NCBI GenBank assembly: GCA_024529925.1 | Contig: JAFEUB010001060.1 | Span: forward strand, 124,001 to 188,000 | Reading direction: 5' to 3' | Source: Ophthalmolycus amberensis | Lineage: Eukaryota; Chordata; Actinopteri; Perciformes; Zoarcidae | DNA length: 64,000 bases | Shown: positions 20,431 to 33,929 of the stretch, piece by piece | How the letters are laid out: each line of letters opens with the position of its first letter | Position numbering within the stretch: position 1 is the stretch's first letter | Made by a program: the position numbers and the translations under genes | The notes under the pieces: generated by a model | What the model was told of the DNA's origin: nothing | Databases searched by the model: none | Seen by the model: only the letters and a program-made list of their open reading frames with translations

Positions 20431-23400
20431 CTTTTTTTTTGCCGGCAGAAAAGGGAGCTCCGAACTTATTTTGATTACTTGCTAGTTTCTTTTCTTCCAC
20501 AGCGAACAAAATAGGTGGAAAAGGTGTGTTTTCCTTTTCTTGACAAATACACAAAAAACAACCCTTTTCATATTCTCCTCCTCGTGCATTTCCACGCTTC
20601 CATGACGCTGTTGGAAGTGAGCTCGGCTCGATAATTGAGCTCGAGTCGTGCTCTGATGTGTTCACGTACAGGCTTATGCAACACGCGGCTGAGCTGTCGA
20701 CACTTTTGTAAAGCTCTCCCTCTATCGTAATTTCACCTCGTAAATATTACATGAATAACCCGTCGATTCCTTGTATCGCCGAACAAAAAGTCATCTTTTC
20801 AGCCAGTCACAAAAGGACTGGCTGAAATTTTGAATACATATTCAGTGGTTCGGTTTGGTCACAGGGTCACAAATTCTGGCGGACATTGTCAATTGTCAAG
20901 GAGAGTGGGGCGGCAAAACAAATTTAAATACAGGACACTAACTTGACAGCTGTGGAAAGAAATTGCATCTTCAAATAATACTCCCACAGATGTAGCAATT
21001 GCTTTAGCCACAATTATTTATTTTAACTAAATACAATGTTGCTGTTGCCCTGTATCGCAACAAAAAAAAACCGCTTGTTCCTCATCTTTTGACAATCATG
21101 AAGTGCATGACAGCTGATAGAAGTGAGTTTAGCATAGAGCTGCTGCAGCATTAATGGATGCTGAATGGTGAATTGATGCATTGGGGGTGGGAGGGGTGGA
21201 CAGCTCCATAGCTACCGCCACCACCACCCCATTAATAATCCCAACCCCTTCGCCGTCATTGTGACACAAGCCATTCAGTGCTAATTAAAGATGGAGTAGT
21301 GATGTATGTGGTTACGTGGGACTGTTAAGGCATCATAAATAACTGATGGAAGTTGATGGATTCATCGTATTAGTAACACTGCGGAAAGTACGGAGTGCTG
21401 GGTGTAGTTTCTTTCACGTGGGCCAAAATGTGCAACTAATGATTATTTTATCAATCAGTCAGTGTGCCATTTGTTTTCTTTAGTGATTGCTTAATCAATA
21501 TATTGAGCACATACAATCAAAAAGTGATTAAGGCCAATCACAGTAACACAAATTACTTCAATTGTCCGAAGTACAACCCAACGACGCTGAGCCTCTTTCA
21601 CAAACAGTGAACAGGGAACAAACCAGGCTAACGCGGTTCGTATGAACGTCTCTACGCACAAATCCCGGATTCATCAACATTCCCTGACCTGAATTTGTTC
21701 AAACTTCAGAAAATGTAAAACATGTTGAAAATGCGTCTTATATTAAAACCACTTTCATTCAAAAATGACTTTAGAAAACAATATTTAAACCATTGATTCA
21801 CTGATGCATTGGCCAAATTTATTTCAAAACTGTGAAACTGACAGTTTGCTAATTGCAAATAGCGAGACACAAGCGTGTCAATTTAGAATGATTCTGAGTC
21901 ACGAAGAAGAAAATTGTCCGTGTGTCATGAGTCTGATGGTAATTTTAGGTGCACACTTATTTTATGTCTATGCACATATCATACACCAAGAAAACCAGAA
22001 AATATTCACATGTGATGTTGGATTTAGTCAATTTAGGTAATTTTTGCTTTAAAAACGACAAAGCGATCATCTAAATGAAAAAGATTCATGAATAATGTCA
22101 ATAATTTCCTGTTTATTAAATAAACAATTTTCAATTATTTTCTTTATTAAAAGTAATGTAGCGTATAATAGGGGCCAATAGGGGCTCAACAAAAATCTGT
22201 GCCCCGTTAACACAGAAATCTATTTTGTTCTACTCATAAGTCCTGATCACAATTTTTTATCTCCTAAATGTTGAAAAAATGCAGACGGGCTGATTCAATC
22301 AGAATGAGATTTTTTAAGACAAAATTCTTTAATATCAAAAATCTGTGTCTGCCACAACTAATTCAGTGTGAGTCAGGCTTTGATTGAGTGTTCTCAAAAG
22401 GTGCTGGCTATGAATGCTCACAATAGGAGGTCAGCCCATCCATAACTGGAACATAGACAACCCAAGACAAAGCTTCGGTGAACAAATGATACGGGGGGGG
22501 GGGGGGCATTTAGAAGTGGCTTTGAATATGGCAGCAAAACAAGATGTTTTTGTCTCGTAAATAATCCAAGGAGAAATAACAGAGTCAACTCTCACCTAGC
22601 AGCAGATGCTAAGAATGGATGAGGTGAATGCAGCTGGTTCGTGGAAACAACAACAACAAAAGCGGTGTTGGTGGATGACTGACATTGCCGATTTCTTTCA
22701 GAGTCAACTGACTCCTCTTCACAATCAGTCCATCTACCTGAGATGGACATACTGTAAACCGCCAGTTAGGCACGTCACAATACCAGGAACGTAGTAGTCG
22801 ACACCAGTGATCCGTCTCAGAAGCGTCATTTTACAAGATTACATTTGAACACATCATGTTAATGTTCAATACAAGTTTTTGAAACAAAGCTTGAACGCAT
22901 CACAATGTAACTCAATGCAACCTCCGTACATCAGCCATTAGCTCCGTTATTTAGACAAACAGGACCATGCCGCAAACCGGCTGGTAGCGGCTAACTTTAA
23001 CTAGCTGTCCTGCTGATTTCAACACGGATTTGTTGTTCACTCAGCAGCATTGTCATAGAAATCTTGAGCTTTGATCCCTGGTACCTGCAGTACTGTAGAA
23101 AAACAAGTATTGTCACGTTTTCTAAATTTTGGCACCCAAGTGTCAGATTTTGGGAGATTCCTACCAATAATTTGATGAAAGTTAGAGGGTGGGATCTGTC
23201 TTGTGGTCTTGTATTACATTTAAGATAACGCGTTTGAAAACCCCAAAAAGTGAATTGCATTGGCTTGCTGTGTAATTCAATGAGTTCATAGCTGCTTCCA
23301 CATAACCGCGAGATAGATGGTAAAAGAAAAACAACAATTACAACATCCATTATTTTTCTACCAGGGTGTCGTGTACACTTTGGAGACCGTCTGGTGAGAG

Positions 23401-24110
23401 AGATCAAGAGCACGTCAGGCGGTTGGAGGAGTTGAAATATTTGACACTTTAGTCAAACATGTTATTCAGGTCTGTCAGAGAGACGTCGCCCAGAAGACAT
23501 TTGTCATTCCTCGTCCTTGTCATCACAGCCACACTGCTGTGACTGGGGCTGCACTCGCAATATGGTGGGTGGAGAAGCACTGTTGCTATGATAAAGGCAA
23601 CAACCACTGAATTGTGTTTTCTATATAATTTAGCCCCCCCCCCCCATTTGGAAAACAATCTCATTATAATTCCTGCTTATCTACGATGCTCTTGTAATTG
23701 GAAACTAAAATGTTCTCACCTAGTATGAAATTGCGTCGGGGCATAAGTGGATTTTATTATCATGACATGCTTGGCAGGGATATTAAAACGTAATGGGAAA
23801 ATTAAGTTGTTGCTATGGCTGTTCTTAAAGCAATTAATGTGGGCATTGTTTTCTCTGTCATCGCTCCCCATCCTCAAGTTATCTGGCGCGTTGTGTAAAT
23901 TGTATTGTGCTGCTTTGTCTTCACTGCGTTCATCGTTTTGGCTTTCAAAAATACAATAGCATAAAATACAAATGACACATTATATTGTTATTATAGTGCT
24001 GCATGTCTTCGTATGGAGGTGGTCAGGTTGGGTCAGCTTGTGACATTGGAAACCTCTGTGAGCACGTTTGTTTTTAACCCTGATCGCAATAGTTGTGTTG
24101 TATTAAAGCG
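20431..24110. other. Non-coding stretch, no gene recognised
   Basis: It contains a T run near 20430, a perfect hairpin at 20797-20827, a 14-base G run at 22493-22506 and a C run near 23635-23644. The rest is AT-leaning and unique-looking. No reading frame resembles a known protein. Confidence 0.55.
20797..20827. other. Perfect 12-bp stem, 7-nt loop
   Basis: TTTCAGCCAGTC (20797-20808) pairs fully with GACTGGCTGAAA (20816-20827), with ACAAAAG as loop. It is too short for a miRNA precursor and is not followed by a T tract, so no role is assigned. Confidence 0.85.
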
Positions 24111-24224
24111 GCACTAAACTATGTTTGCATATGAGCAATGAGTCAGATGACGATGTATATTGTTAAAGAGGTGTCACAAGTAGTGAAAACCCCACATGAA
24201 GCTATCACCTGGTTTACACTACCT

Positions 24225-24330
24225 GTCCAGCAACCAATGAGACAACGTTAGGGACCAGCTGGTGAACAGTTTCCTCAGGAGTTGGTTGAGTCTGTTACAA
24301 ACAGGGCAGCATGGTCGTGTCAAAAGAGGG
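24225..24330 (+). repeat. Dispersed teleost repeat fragment, copy 1
   Basis: It has the ordered words GGACCAGCTGGTGAACAG, TTTCCTCAGGAGTTGGTTGAG, which I recognise as part of a repeat common in teleosts. A second, diverged fragment is at 33930-34035. The class is unknown to me. Confidence 0.35.
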
Positions 24331-26689
24331 AGATGAACACAACCAATCCTGACCACAACACCAAATGGATGCCTCACTGAGTAGAGAGCCAGCAAATGAC
24401 CCGAACAGGTTTATTTTAAAGCAGCACTGGCTCCAGGTGTTGCCATTTTGCTGATGACCCTCTGCCACGCCCACCTCCAGGACGTCAAATTGACTTTTTT
24501 GTTTCAGAAATGACACTTAAGTAGAAGTAAGAAATAGCCACGATAAGAACTGGCCGAATGCTAAGGAAAGGTGCTTCAGTGCTTCCTTTCCTTCCAACAA
24601 CTCTATAGATTTATAATATACCAATATTGTGCCGTGCCATCGTCCCCAAGTGGCCCTAAGCCACCGTGGCCGTATCGTGCAGCTTTGCATCATTTGCTGA
24701 GTAAGATATCGTGTTTTCATCTCGTAGTGCCGCTGCCCAAGTGGCCAAGAAATGTGTTCATGCAGCGTTTACCCAAACATGTTTCCTGAACATGAATATA
24801 GTAATTATTTGCTCAAACCTAGCCAAAACCTCAACCATACAACCATTGATAGTCATTTGCATTTTAGGACAAATAATGACATTCACAAAAGCAGCCTTGG
24901 ACCAGAGGTGGAATTTCTCAGGGCAGTGACAAATCTGATGCATGGTTTGGAGGACATACTGCAGTATTTGTATCACAATAGCAAGTAATCATGAGGACAC
25001 CTGGCGAGGGTTAGGATGCCCATGGTGAGTGTTCCATAGCGGTACAGTATATGATATGGCTTTAATAAGGCCGGACACATGCCTCCAGTGGACATGTCTA
25101 CAGTCCTAACTTCTCTTTATCATGTCTCCTCTTGTCTTCTTCTCTCCTTCTGTGTGCTCATCTATCAGATTTCTGCTTGCTCTCCCAGCCACTTCTCTTT
25201 TTATCTCCCTCCCTGTCCCCTCTCTCCCTCCCTCTTCTATTTCAGTACGGCTTTGCCGTGGCCCTTTTGTTACTTTGTCGTTGTGCAGTGGCCACTCATT
25301 CCGACCCAACGCCACTCTGGGATTAGCTCGATCTCCATCTCTGTCACTCGCTTATCTCTTGGAATAAAGCTCGGCCAGATGTGTGATGTACTTCAGATTA
25401 CCGGAGGCGGGCGGGCAGGTATGGAAATCTTCCACCGATTAGATGTCCTTCCTCCGTCTGAGGGAGATGTGCCCAGACTGCTGGCAAGCACTTCAGAGAT
25501 ACACTGATACACTTGAAATCCCCAGTTTGTTTGTTACCTAAAAAAGCAACACAAACTATCTTCATGATTAAAATGCTTTTTGTTTGATAAGTGACTTCTG
25601 TTAAATGTTAACATTTAAAACACAAATTGAACCAATGATGACATAGACATTAACAAATAAAACTGCAACATCACTAACGATTATTAAAAGTATTTCATCA
25701 ACAAACAAATCAATGTCACAGACTGACAAATGAGATCTTTTTGTTTCAGCAGACACAATCATCACTGTCCCCGCCTAAATGGAACCATTATTCAAATATA
25801 CAAGATGCACATAGATAATCAGCAAAGTCAGATAACAAAGATACATCCTGGAAGCTTGTAGCTTCTGGAGTCAAACAAAAGTGCTTCAAATTAAAAAATA
25901 TACTTTTACTTATGGGTTTTACTGACAAATCCCAAAGACACTTCCTGTCATGGTTTGCTACCAAGACACCAAACATACTTTGTTTTTGGAATGTCTCTCA
26001 ATGGAAAATGAAGTTTGTCCAAAGCTCTCCAGGTCAAGGGATTGGACTTTTGGCCTGATGGTGACCTGTAGAGGGACTTCTTGTTTGAATGTTGCAGCCT
26101 GGTCTCATCCCCCAGGCCGCCAAATACCGGCGCCTGGGCAGTGGCCCTCGGCGCCGATGCACATGTCACGCTTTAGCACAAAACACATGACTTGACTCAG
26201 GGGACCAGCGTTCGTTTCCTGTGTGAAACCAAAAGTTGAGTGAGTTACATTACGTCCATAGCTTCTTGGTTTTGTCGCCAGGCCTAACCGCCACCATTTC
26301 ACAACGTTAGCTATGCTCAAACCTTCTACCTAGAGCTACTACGCAAAAGGCTGAGGCTTCTCTCCAAGCGGCAAAATATGACGATTAGCAACGATCGTGT
26401 TTAATGTTGATAGCGGACAGAATTTGTCCAGCAAAGCAGCACAGAGGCTTTACTGACTTCCTGTTTTCCTGTGTTGGCCACAACAACACAGTTGCATGTC
26501 TCTGCCACACAGATTAGGTTTAGGATATCACAAATCTGTCGGTGCAATGCCATTAGGGCATCACAAAGGCTACTTTTAAGCCATATTCCGGAGGTTGGAT
26601 GATGTCAATGAATGTTTAAAAAGTTCCTGACTGCGAAAAGAAATGGCTTCACACCATCAGTTTTTATGTCTTTTACTTTGTTCAACTTT
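24331..26689. other. Non-coding stretch, no gene recognised
   Basis: Includes a pyrimidine-rich tract (about 25125-25245) and, around 26095-26340, GC-richer sequence that may be part of a dispersed repeat. No gene is supportable. Confidence 0.5.
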
Positions 26690-26935
26690 AACTGTCAGGG
26701 TCCAAACAACAGGCAAATGAAACTCTGTGCTGCAACGAAGATGCACTGGTAGAAATAGTGACGGTTGGGGGAAGTTGGACCAGGTGAGCTGGAGATGGAG
26801 TGCAGGGCTAACGATGGACAGGTGAAACTAATAGGGGCGGGGCAGCCAATCAGAACTGGAGGAGAAACACACCAAAGTGTTTGGATTGGAAAGGAGACGC
26901 ACAACTAAACTGAATAGACAGTAATGTGGACCAAC
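26690..26935 (-). repeat. LTR-like or dispersed repeat segment
   Basis: It shows the pattern CAGGTGAAACTAATAGGGGC with GCAGCCAATCAGAACTGGAG next to it. In my experience this is typical of teleost LTR (Gypsy-type) sequence read from the opposite strand. No coding part, primer-binding site or paired LTR is seen, so a solo LTR or fragment is the most that can be proposed. Confidence 0.3.
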
Positions 26936-27235
26936 ATGTCTCCGTGTTTCCGCCTCTCTCTAACAGAACCACATCGTTTTTTTTAAAGTCTTGTCATAAT
27001 CCTAGCAGGTCAAACTGTTGACATTGTTACATAAATGCTCCTTGAATTGATGCCGAGTCTGTTTTCCCGTCTAAACCTCACAAAGGACTTCCTCTGGGAA
27101 CAATCATCTGGGTGTCTTTTGCGACCCCTGAGAATAATATGTCTGCCTTTGAATTGAAAAGAGCCTTTGGTGAAACATACTGTATGTGTTATTACTATTG
27201 CACAGCCCATAGTGTACATTTAAAGAGGGCTTGCC

Positions 27236-27610
27236 TGCTGAGCATTCTCACTGGTTTAAACAGACGACATCCTGGATTCCCTCTATTGGCTTCCTGTTTG
27301 TTTTAGAATTGATTTTTATTCACTTTTAAAGCACGTCTGGGTCCGGCTCCAAGCTATGGAGCAGAAATGTTTCCCCCCTTATGAGCCAGCTTGTATCCTT
27401 AGATCCTCTAGTGGGGCCCTTCTGGCTGTTCCAAAGATGAGGCTGAAAACTAAAGGTGAGCTTGTTTCAGTCATCAGGGCAGGTGAGCTGTGGAACGACC
27501 TGTCTGACGAGATGCGGCTCGCAGAATCAAAATCACTTCTTAAAACCCATTTTTATAAACTTGCTTTTATGTTACGTTGTCTTTTTTACTGATTGTATTC
27601 AGTCTTTTTC
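27236..27610 (+). mobile_element. LINE fragment (L2/Rex1-like C-terminus)
   Basis: A short internal piece of a non-LTR element holding the reverse-transcriptase C-terminus. It lacks a clear 3' tail, so it is truncated at both ends or its 3' end has decayed. Confidence 0.75.
27265..27592 (+). pseudogene. LINE reverse transcriptase C-terminal fragment
   Basis: Reading in frame from about 27265, the protein is ILDSLYWLPVCFRIDFYSLL, then an ELLKP-like turn replaced by EQKCFPPYEPACILRSS, followed by ALLAVPKMRLKTKGE, GELWNDLSDEMRLAES and LLKTHFYKLAF. These are the LHWLPV-FRIDFK, L-x-VP and LWN-LP blocks of L2/Rex1-type ORF2. The obvious ATG at 27356 lies inside the homology and is not a real start. 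The frame is open but incomplete. Confidence 0.8.
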
Positions 27611-27659
27611 TATTTTGTTTGTACTTTTTGTATTGATATAGATTTGTACAGTTTAACCC

Positions 27660-30600
27660 CTCCCACACATGCGTGCTCATTCACAAAGCAGACGGCTGGT
27701 TATTATGTATTAATAACGGGAGCTTATTGAAACTGACACGCCCACGCTGTTCTGTCTGCTTCACTGTATTTAACAGTAGACTGGCTGGGCACGACGGTGC
27801 CATAGCCAGCGATCTCTTCTCGTCCATGTAGCAGTGAGCCTGTTTACTGAGGTCTCATGTCAGACATCATGTTACAGAAGGGAAGGACACAGTGTGTAGC
27901 CTATGTATGGAGAGCAGAGCTGACACTCTGTACACTTTGTAGAGATTCATAGAGATCAAATGATTAGAAGATCTTATTTATATGGTGCCAGTGCGGTTAT
28001 CTAATCTAAGGTCCCGAGGACTAAAACATCATTGATAAAGTGCCAACATGTGATCAACAATGACAAATTTTGTAGTTTCATCAAGGTCAAGAGTTTTTGA
28101 TTGGAAACACCTGCCAGGTGAAGAACTTTTGTCTTTAGGTACAATTGTTCCCAGCATGCACAGGACAACAGTGGAGAGCAAGCAGGTGGCAGTTCTGCGT
28201 CAGTTCCTGGTGTCTGTGAAGAGCGTCAGAATAGTTATATTATTAACAAAAAATAGGGTGTTTGTTTTTATAAAAACTAAACAGGTAGCATTTCCTATCT
28301 ACATCCAGCAGACAGAGCAGCATTCATGTGACGTTACGTTTGTTGCTATACGAGAGTAACAAACACAGAGAGAGAGTACGTCTTAACTGCTGAATGCAGC
28401 GCTTCTATAACTAGATAGGCGCTAACTTTGTCAGTGTGCTGAGTGAGTATTTTAATGAAAAAAGAAAGAAAGAAATTGGTTGATGAGTAAGCAATGAATC
28501 AGAATCCGATTTATTTCCAAGTAGGCCAAACCTAACCAAGGGTATAAAGTTGGGCATTCATTTTAATCTCAACTACACACCTGTAAAGTTTCACCACCGT
28601 AATCTGTCCACGGAAGGACAGAAATATCTTGAAAAACAGGACCACAGTCGATGTCGCGGCTGGTTAGAATTCCAACAAGATTGAGTCGTATTAAATATAT
28701 ATAAAAGGGAATGAACTAAAAGAATAACCTTGCCAGCTGTAGAACCAAAATAATGAGCTGGAGTTTAGAGAAACCAGTAATTGTCTATGTCCCACATTGA
28801 TCCACTGTTAATATAACAGTATATTCATATTAACAGTATTAACATATGCTGTTAATATGTTAATACTGATAAATGCTGCTTAAAAAGTGGAAATCGAATT
28901 GTATAAATGAGCAATGTCCAACCAGTTTAATGTGTTTTAAATCAGCATCAGAAATAAAAAGCTTAATGCTGTGTGAAAGCCTTTCAGTTAATGAAATCCT
29001 GCACCACTGTGGGGGCAGCAGGATACGAATGTGATAAATCTAGTAAGTAGCTCCTCCGTCAGAATCCAAACGGAAAACACACAGGAGCACAAACCTGTCA
29101 TAAGAAACAGTTGTTCTTTTGCATTTCCACCAATTGAAACCTTCAAGACTTCCTCCACCGTCCATCATGCACATTTATGACACTCTAAAAAGTCCGTAGC
29201 GCGATTTATGTAGCCCGTTTTATGTTGCTGATAATAGCGAGTGAAGGGAGAGAAGACAGATAAGCCTGTGAAAATGAAGCGAGCGCGATGGTGAAAAAGA
29301 GTGTGTGAGAGGTGGCAGGAGGGTTCAGTATCTAAATTTAGGGCCCCCATGTCCAACACCCACTCGCCCAACCTTTGTGCCTGCGCACATATTTCACATG
29401 ACAACCCACGACAAAGAGAGGAGCGTTTTTTACAGGGAAATTGACTCATGCTCCTGTCACCTGATTTATATCTGCAAGACGATATATATATATATTTATA
29501 TATGTTTTGTTTTTTTTGCTTTCCCAGTTTTCTCTTCTGGCTGGCTATGACTCATCATCTCCCCGTCTGCTTCACCTGCAGGCACACTTCTATTGGGGCT
29601 GGGATTAAGCAGAACGGAAGCGCGATTAAATGGCTTTGGCAACTGTCGTCTCATACATCTTAATAGAATTCACAAGCCTCTTCCCTCTCTCTGTTCGGGA
29701 GCGAAAATCCGGCTCCGGTCTTGGATGTTTTTGTTTTTTTTTCCTCTCATTTATCTGAAGTGAGGGGCCCTCTTTGAGTCGACAACTGGCTTACTGCGCT
29801 CATGGGCAGGGCAGAACAGATTAGTCAATTAAATGAAGCCATGGAGGAAAAAGGGGGCTCAGTTTATGCTCATCCTTAAGCCTCCATTCTGTTGCCCTAA
29901 AGAAGCCGCTGAGGGAAATCAAATGACCAGATTGTCGGGGAAAGTAAAGAAGACAAAACGCGGCGCGCCGACATGCTCGGACAAACTCTGTGTAATGCTG
30001 TGTAATTGAAAGAAAAGAACATTTTACCATTCTTCAGACAACAGTTCACAAACACCTCCTAAACTAAAGAAAGAAGGTGGTGAAACATTTACTTTTTACT
30101 GCGCTGGTTTTATCTGACTGCTATCGTGAATTATTTTTCAGACTAAGATTCAAAATATATGAGAAAATTAAACCATGGCGAACCCTTTACAAAAAAGTAG
30201 TTGGGTCAAAATGTCTGAGTTGTTAGGTCCCTCTAAACATCTTACATGATTGAATTTGAAATAGAAAAGTGACTACAGTAGAATACAGATGTAGATCTCC
30301 TCCAGGTGCGTCATATTATAAAACAGTCAATGAAATAAGTTTTTCAAAAACTCTGAATCACCGCAACGAGAGGTCCTTGAGCGTACAGTCATAAATGTGT
30401 CAGGCTGATCGGTCCAGTGGAACGTGAGATTAGCTGTGGACAGACAGACGGATGCACAAACACACACAACCGAACGCATGATGTACCCACAGGCCTGCTG
30501 GAGATAATACCTGTTTGAGGTACTAAGAGACAAAATGATCCAATCTCACAAAAGAGAAAGATTAGATAATAGTAAAAAATATATATACATTTTGATTTAA

Positions 30601-32480
30601 TACACAAATAATCATCTCAAGGCCTTCCAGATTCCTCTTTAATATGGGACCAAACAGAACTACAAAGTAATTAAAAATAGCACAATTTCAAGTCAAATGC
30701 GAACAGCGGTCGTCAGCCGTTAGCCTAGCGTAGCATAAAAGCGGCAACTTGTCGTTTTGACAATTCAGTCTTTTTTTAATGGATTAAACAAAAGAGATAT
30801 AACATGTTCATTTGTGAAATTTTCAACCGCTAAAGAACAAACGTAAATTGTTGAAGAGTTGACGGACACATCCCCCCCCCACCCGCCTACGAGTGTCACC
30901 CTTTGATGCTGAAAGAAGGCAACGCCTCAATGCAACTGATGCGTGATTCTCCAACAGCAAAGAGCTCAATATAGATTATTTACAAACGGGCATGATTTTC
31001 TTTAATCACAATAAGCTGAAAAATGAATAATTTCAATACTAACTTTTGACATGCAGAGAATGAGACGAGGAAGAGGCTGGGTCGGTAATAACGGAGGAGA
31101 TAATTACAGCCCTCTTTGTTGTCGGCGTGGGGGGATAAAGCGCCATTGTTGCAGGTAAAGATCCTTAACTAGCCCGGCGTCTAGGACTTGCTAAAAGGTC
31201 AGGCCATTGTGTGAAATTAGCGAAGACAGAAAGGTCATTGAGATTGTTCTTGGTTAATAGATAAGCCCTGAGGCATTAATGGGTTTATGTTACGCTGGCC
31301 TCTTTTCTCTCATGTGGACTTCCACACACACACACACTTACTCACATATGCACCTCGACGGACAAACACAGCCCCACGTAAAGCGTGTAAAACCGGGGGT
31401 TGATGAGGTTCTAAATCTGAGGTTGAGTAAATTAATGAATAAGAGATGAAATATAAATTATTGTACAATGCTTTGTGCCTTCGCTCTTACCGCTCTGGGT
31501 GTGTCGGTTTCTCTGATTGCAATTTCAGGGCTTTAAGCGGGGAAAGATAAAGGAGGTGTGTTCGGAGTCTGGAAGCAGCCAGGGTGTGTGTCAGACTAAT
31601 AAATCACGTCTTTTGTAACCTCACAAAGGAGCACAAAGCAGATGCAGATTCATTTTGAAATCAACTGGTTCCATCAGAATCGCTGGACTTGTCATCGACC
31701 TGCCGCAGAAGGACGAACCCAGATGGGGCGAGATGGATGTTGATTTGTCTCGTCTTTAGATATTTGCAACGGGCGCTTTAAAAAAAACGAACTGCAACAC
31801 TTGTATTGTATTCTGTGTCTTCGGTACAGTATGTTCTCTTGCCTGCGGTTATTTAATCGAATGAATAAAACCTCTTCTCCATCATTGATTGGAAAAGAAG
31901 CGGCAAAAAATGGATCATTTTTGTTACAGCAGCTTTGGTTGTTACTTGTGTTTTTTGTGTTGAGTAGAAATTGAAGTGTGTATCAGGGGAGTAGTGCAGC
32001 TAGCTATCCAGGGTGTAAATATATGGAGGGCCTTCAAAAACCCTGGAATTCAGTTTCATTTTTAATTAAACATCATTATTGGTGCTGAATAAACTGTTTT
32101 AAAATGTCTAAAACAATATTACAGCCATCTCCCACAATTCTACCCTGTCATCAAAAATGGATTCCCATACTACGAAACTTTATTCTCAATTAAGATTCAA
32201 GGGGAATGTATATTCCCCCGGATTATGGTCGCAGTTTTAAACACATGGTTGAAGTTGTGAATTGAAACCAAACCAAAAAGCAAAATCACTACTTGGTAAG
32301 GTTTAGTATAGCATCACGGTTTGGCACACGGATGCGCGAGAGTGCTCATGCACGTGTGCAAGCATTTGTGTGAAATGACGCATATTTGTGATACCTACTT
32401 CTTGGTATTCCACTGATCTACAGAAGGGGGGCGATAACATATCAAACAGTGTAGCAATGCCTCTGCAAAGGCCGCGAAGA
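27660..32480. other. Non-coding stretch, no gene recognised
   Basis: It contains an AT-rich inverted repeat (28834-28868), an imperfect AT microsatellite (about 29477-29500) and a short CA run (about 31322-31337). Blocks at 29590-29960 and 31050-31260 are unique-looking with moderate GC and could be regulatory, untested. No protein family is recognised. Confidence 0.5.
28834..28868. repeat. Perfect 14-bp inverted repeat, 7-nt spacer
   Basis: CAGTATTAACATAT (28834-28847) and ATATGTTAATACTG (28855-28868) are exact reverse complements. The surrounding 30 bp repeats TTAATA/TATTAA words, so it may have grown from AT-rich slippage. Confidence 0.9.
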
Positions 32481-32559
32481 AGAAAATTGCTAGCAAGTAA
32501 ACATGGATCAAAACCAGGCGGCAAACTCCGGGTCTGAGAAATGAAGTGTTTATAACTTG

Positions 32560-32785
32560 CATTCTCTCTGATGTCCATCAGGGGGCGACTCCTCTGGTCA
32601 TATAGAAGTCTATGAGAAAATGACTCTACTTCGCACTGGTTGCAAAAAAACAAGATGGCGACGGACGTAATTCAAGATGGCGACGGCCTAAATGCTGAAC
32701 TCAAGGCTTCAAAAGGTTAGTCCACAAACCAATGGGTGACACCACGAGGGCAACGTTCTTTCTATACAGTCTATGACGGAAACCA
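32560..32785 (+). repeat. Common teleost dispersed repeat fragment
   Basis: It contains in order CATCAGGGGGCGACTCCTCT, GAAGTCTATGAGAAAATGAC, two copies of CAAGATGGCGACGG (32651 and 32673), CTCAAGGCTTC, CACAAACCAATGGGTGAC and CTATACAGTCTATG. I recognise this string of words from many fish genomes. The end motif is often found at both ends in inverted form, suggesting a non-autonomous DNA transposon, but only one end is clear here. Confidence 0.5.
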
Positions 32786-33929
32786 TGTCCATGCAGGATT
32801 TGAAATATCCAAAATATCGCTCAATTTCGAAAGAGGAAGGAAAGGCAAGACAAGGCATTGCGGTAGGAACTGCATGCGAACAGCAGAAAGCTTTTGTGCG
32901 TTTACAACAAAAACAAAAATACTCCAAAGGGCAGCTGACAATGACAACAACCGCGGTGATTTGCGATATGGGACGATTTCTGACTCGCAGCTGGAAGCTC
33001 TCTACATTGAAATACAACACATTTGCATGTAGTGTACAAAAAGTATATTTTTGTACACTGCTTCCAATGGGCAATAGTGATATTTTTTCCATATGTGTGG
33101 ACAATTCAGAGAAGCTGTCGAGCGTCAAACAGGAAATAATAGGAGCCAACAATATGTGCCATTAATGATATTGAATGCTATGAATCACATATGCTGGGTA
33201 TACTCTATCGGCCTTGGTTCATTATCCCACCAGTGTCCCAGCTTCATTGTCTTTAATAGGCAATAGTGAGCAGCTCAGCAGCTCCTCGGGGTGCTTTTGC
33301 CCTCTGCTTTTCACAGAAGACTCACAGCAGGATGGCTCCAGAAACTACCAGGAAAATAAAAGCAAAGTAGCTGGTCTGCAGGGAATTATGTAATGGCTGG
33401 GTTAAAATGGAGGCAAACGTGCACTCACAGGGAGACACACGCACATGCACGTCAACTTTGATTTAAGTTTAGTTCAGTAAGTAAAGACAATGACAGTTGA
33501 AAGCCTGCAGGAAGAACATAGATGAGTGTAGTTACTTCATTGTTCACAAAGCTTCAGCTAGCTGAGCTTTCCTCTTCTCATCATAGGCTATTCTACCAGA
33601 CGTGAACAGAGAATTCCAGTTTTGTCATTTGAATTCTTCTGGCCATCATTTCTACCAGTTATGATCCAACAAGAGTACATTCTCACTAAGTATTCACTAA
33701 GAACATGGCAACTTTGCTGCAGCAACGTCTTGAGAGGCAAGTGGTCCCACAATCACAGACCTTGTGGACAAACATTTCAGGCAGAGTATTGAAACCACTG
33801 TCGGGGGGGGTAGCTGCAGAATCAGGTGTTGATTCTGTGTGGGTTCATCACTCCAGCGACCCCTTTGTCTTAATGCAGCTCTATCCTGAGTTTTCAGCTC
33901 ATTTAGCTCTCCGGCTGCAGCTTGACTGA

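Noticed and set aside
20797..20827. Rho-independent terminator or miRNA precursor
   Set aside because: No T tract follows, the genome is eukaryotic, and a 12-bp stem is too short for a miRNA precursor.
26095..26340. Further member of the repeat family with heads at 41.4, 58.0 and 60.9 kb
   Set aside because: It shares general style (AAACCAAAAGTTGAGTGAGT) but not the diagnostic head or tail words, so membership is not supported.
32709..33165. Overlapping frames on both strands (up to 147 codons)
   Set aside because: They overlap one another on opposite strands and adjoin a dispersed repeat; no protein similarity recognised.
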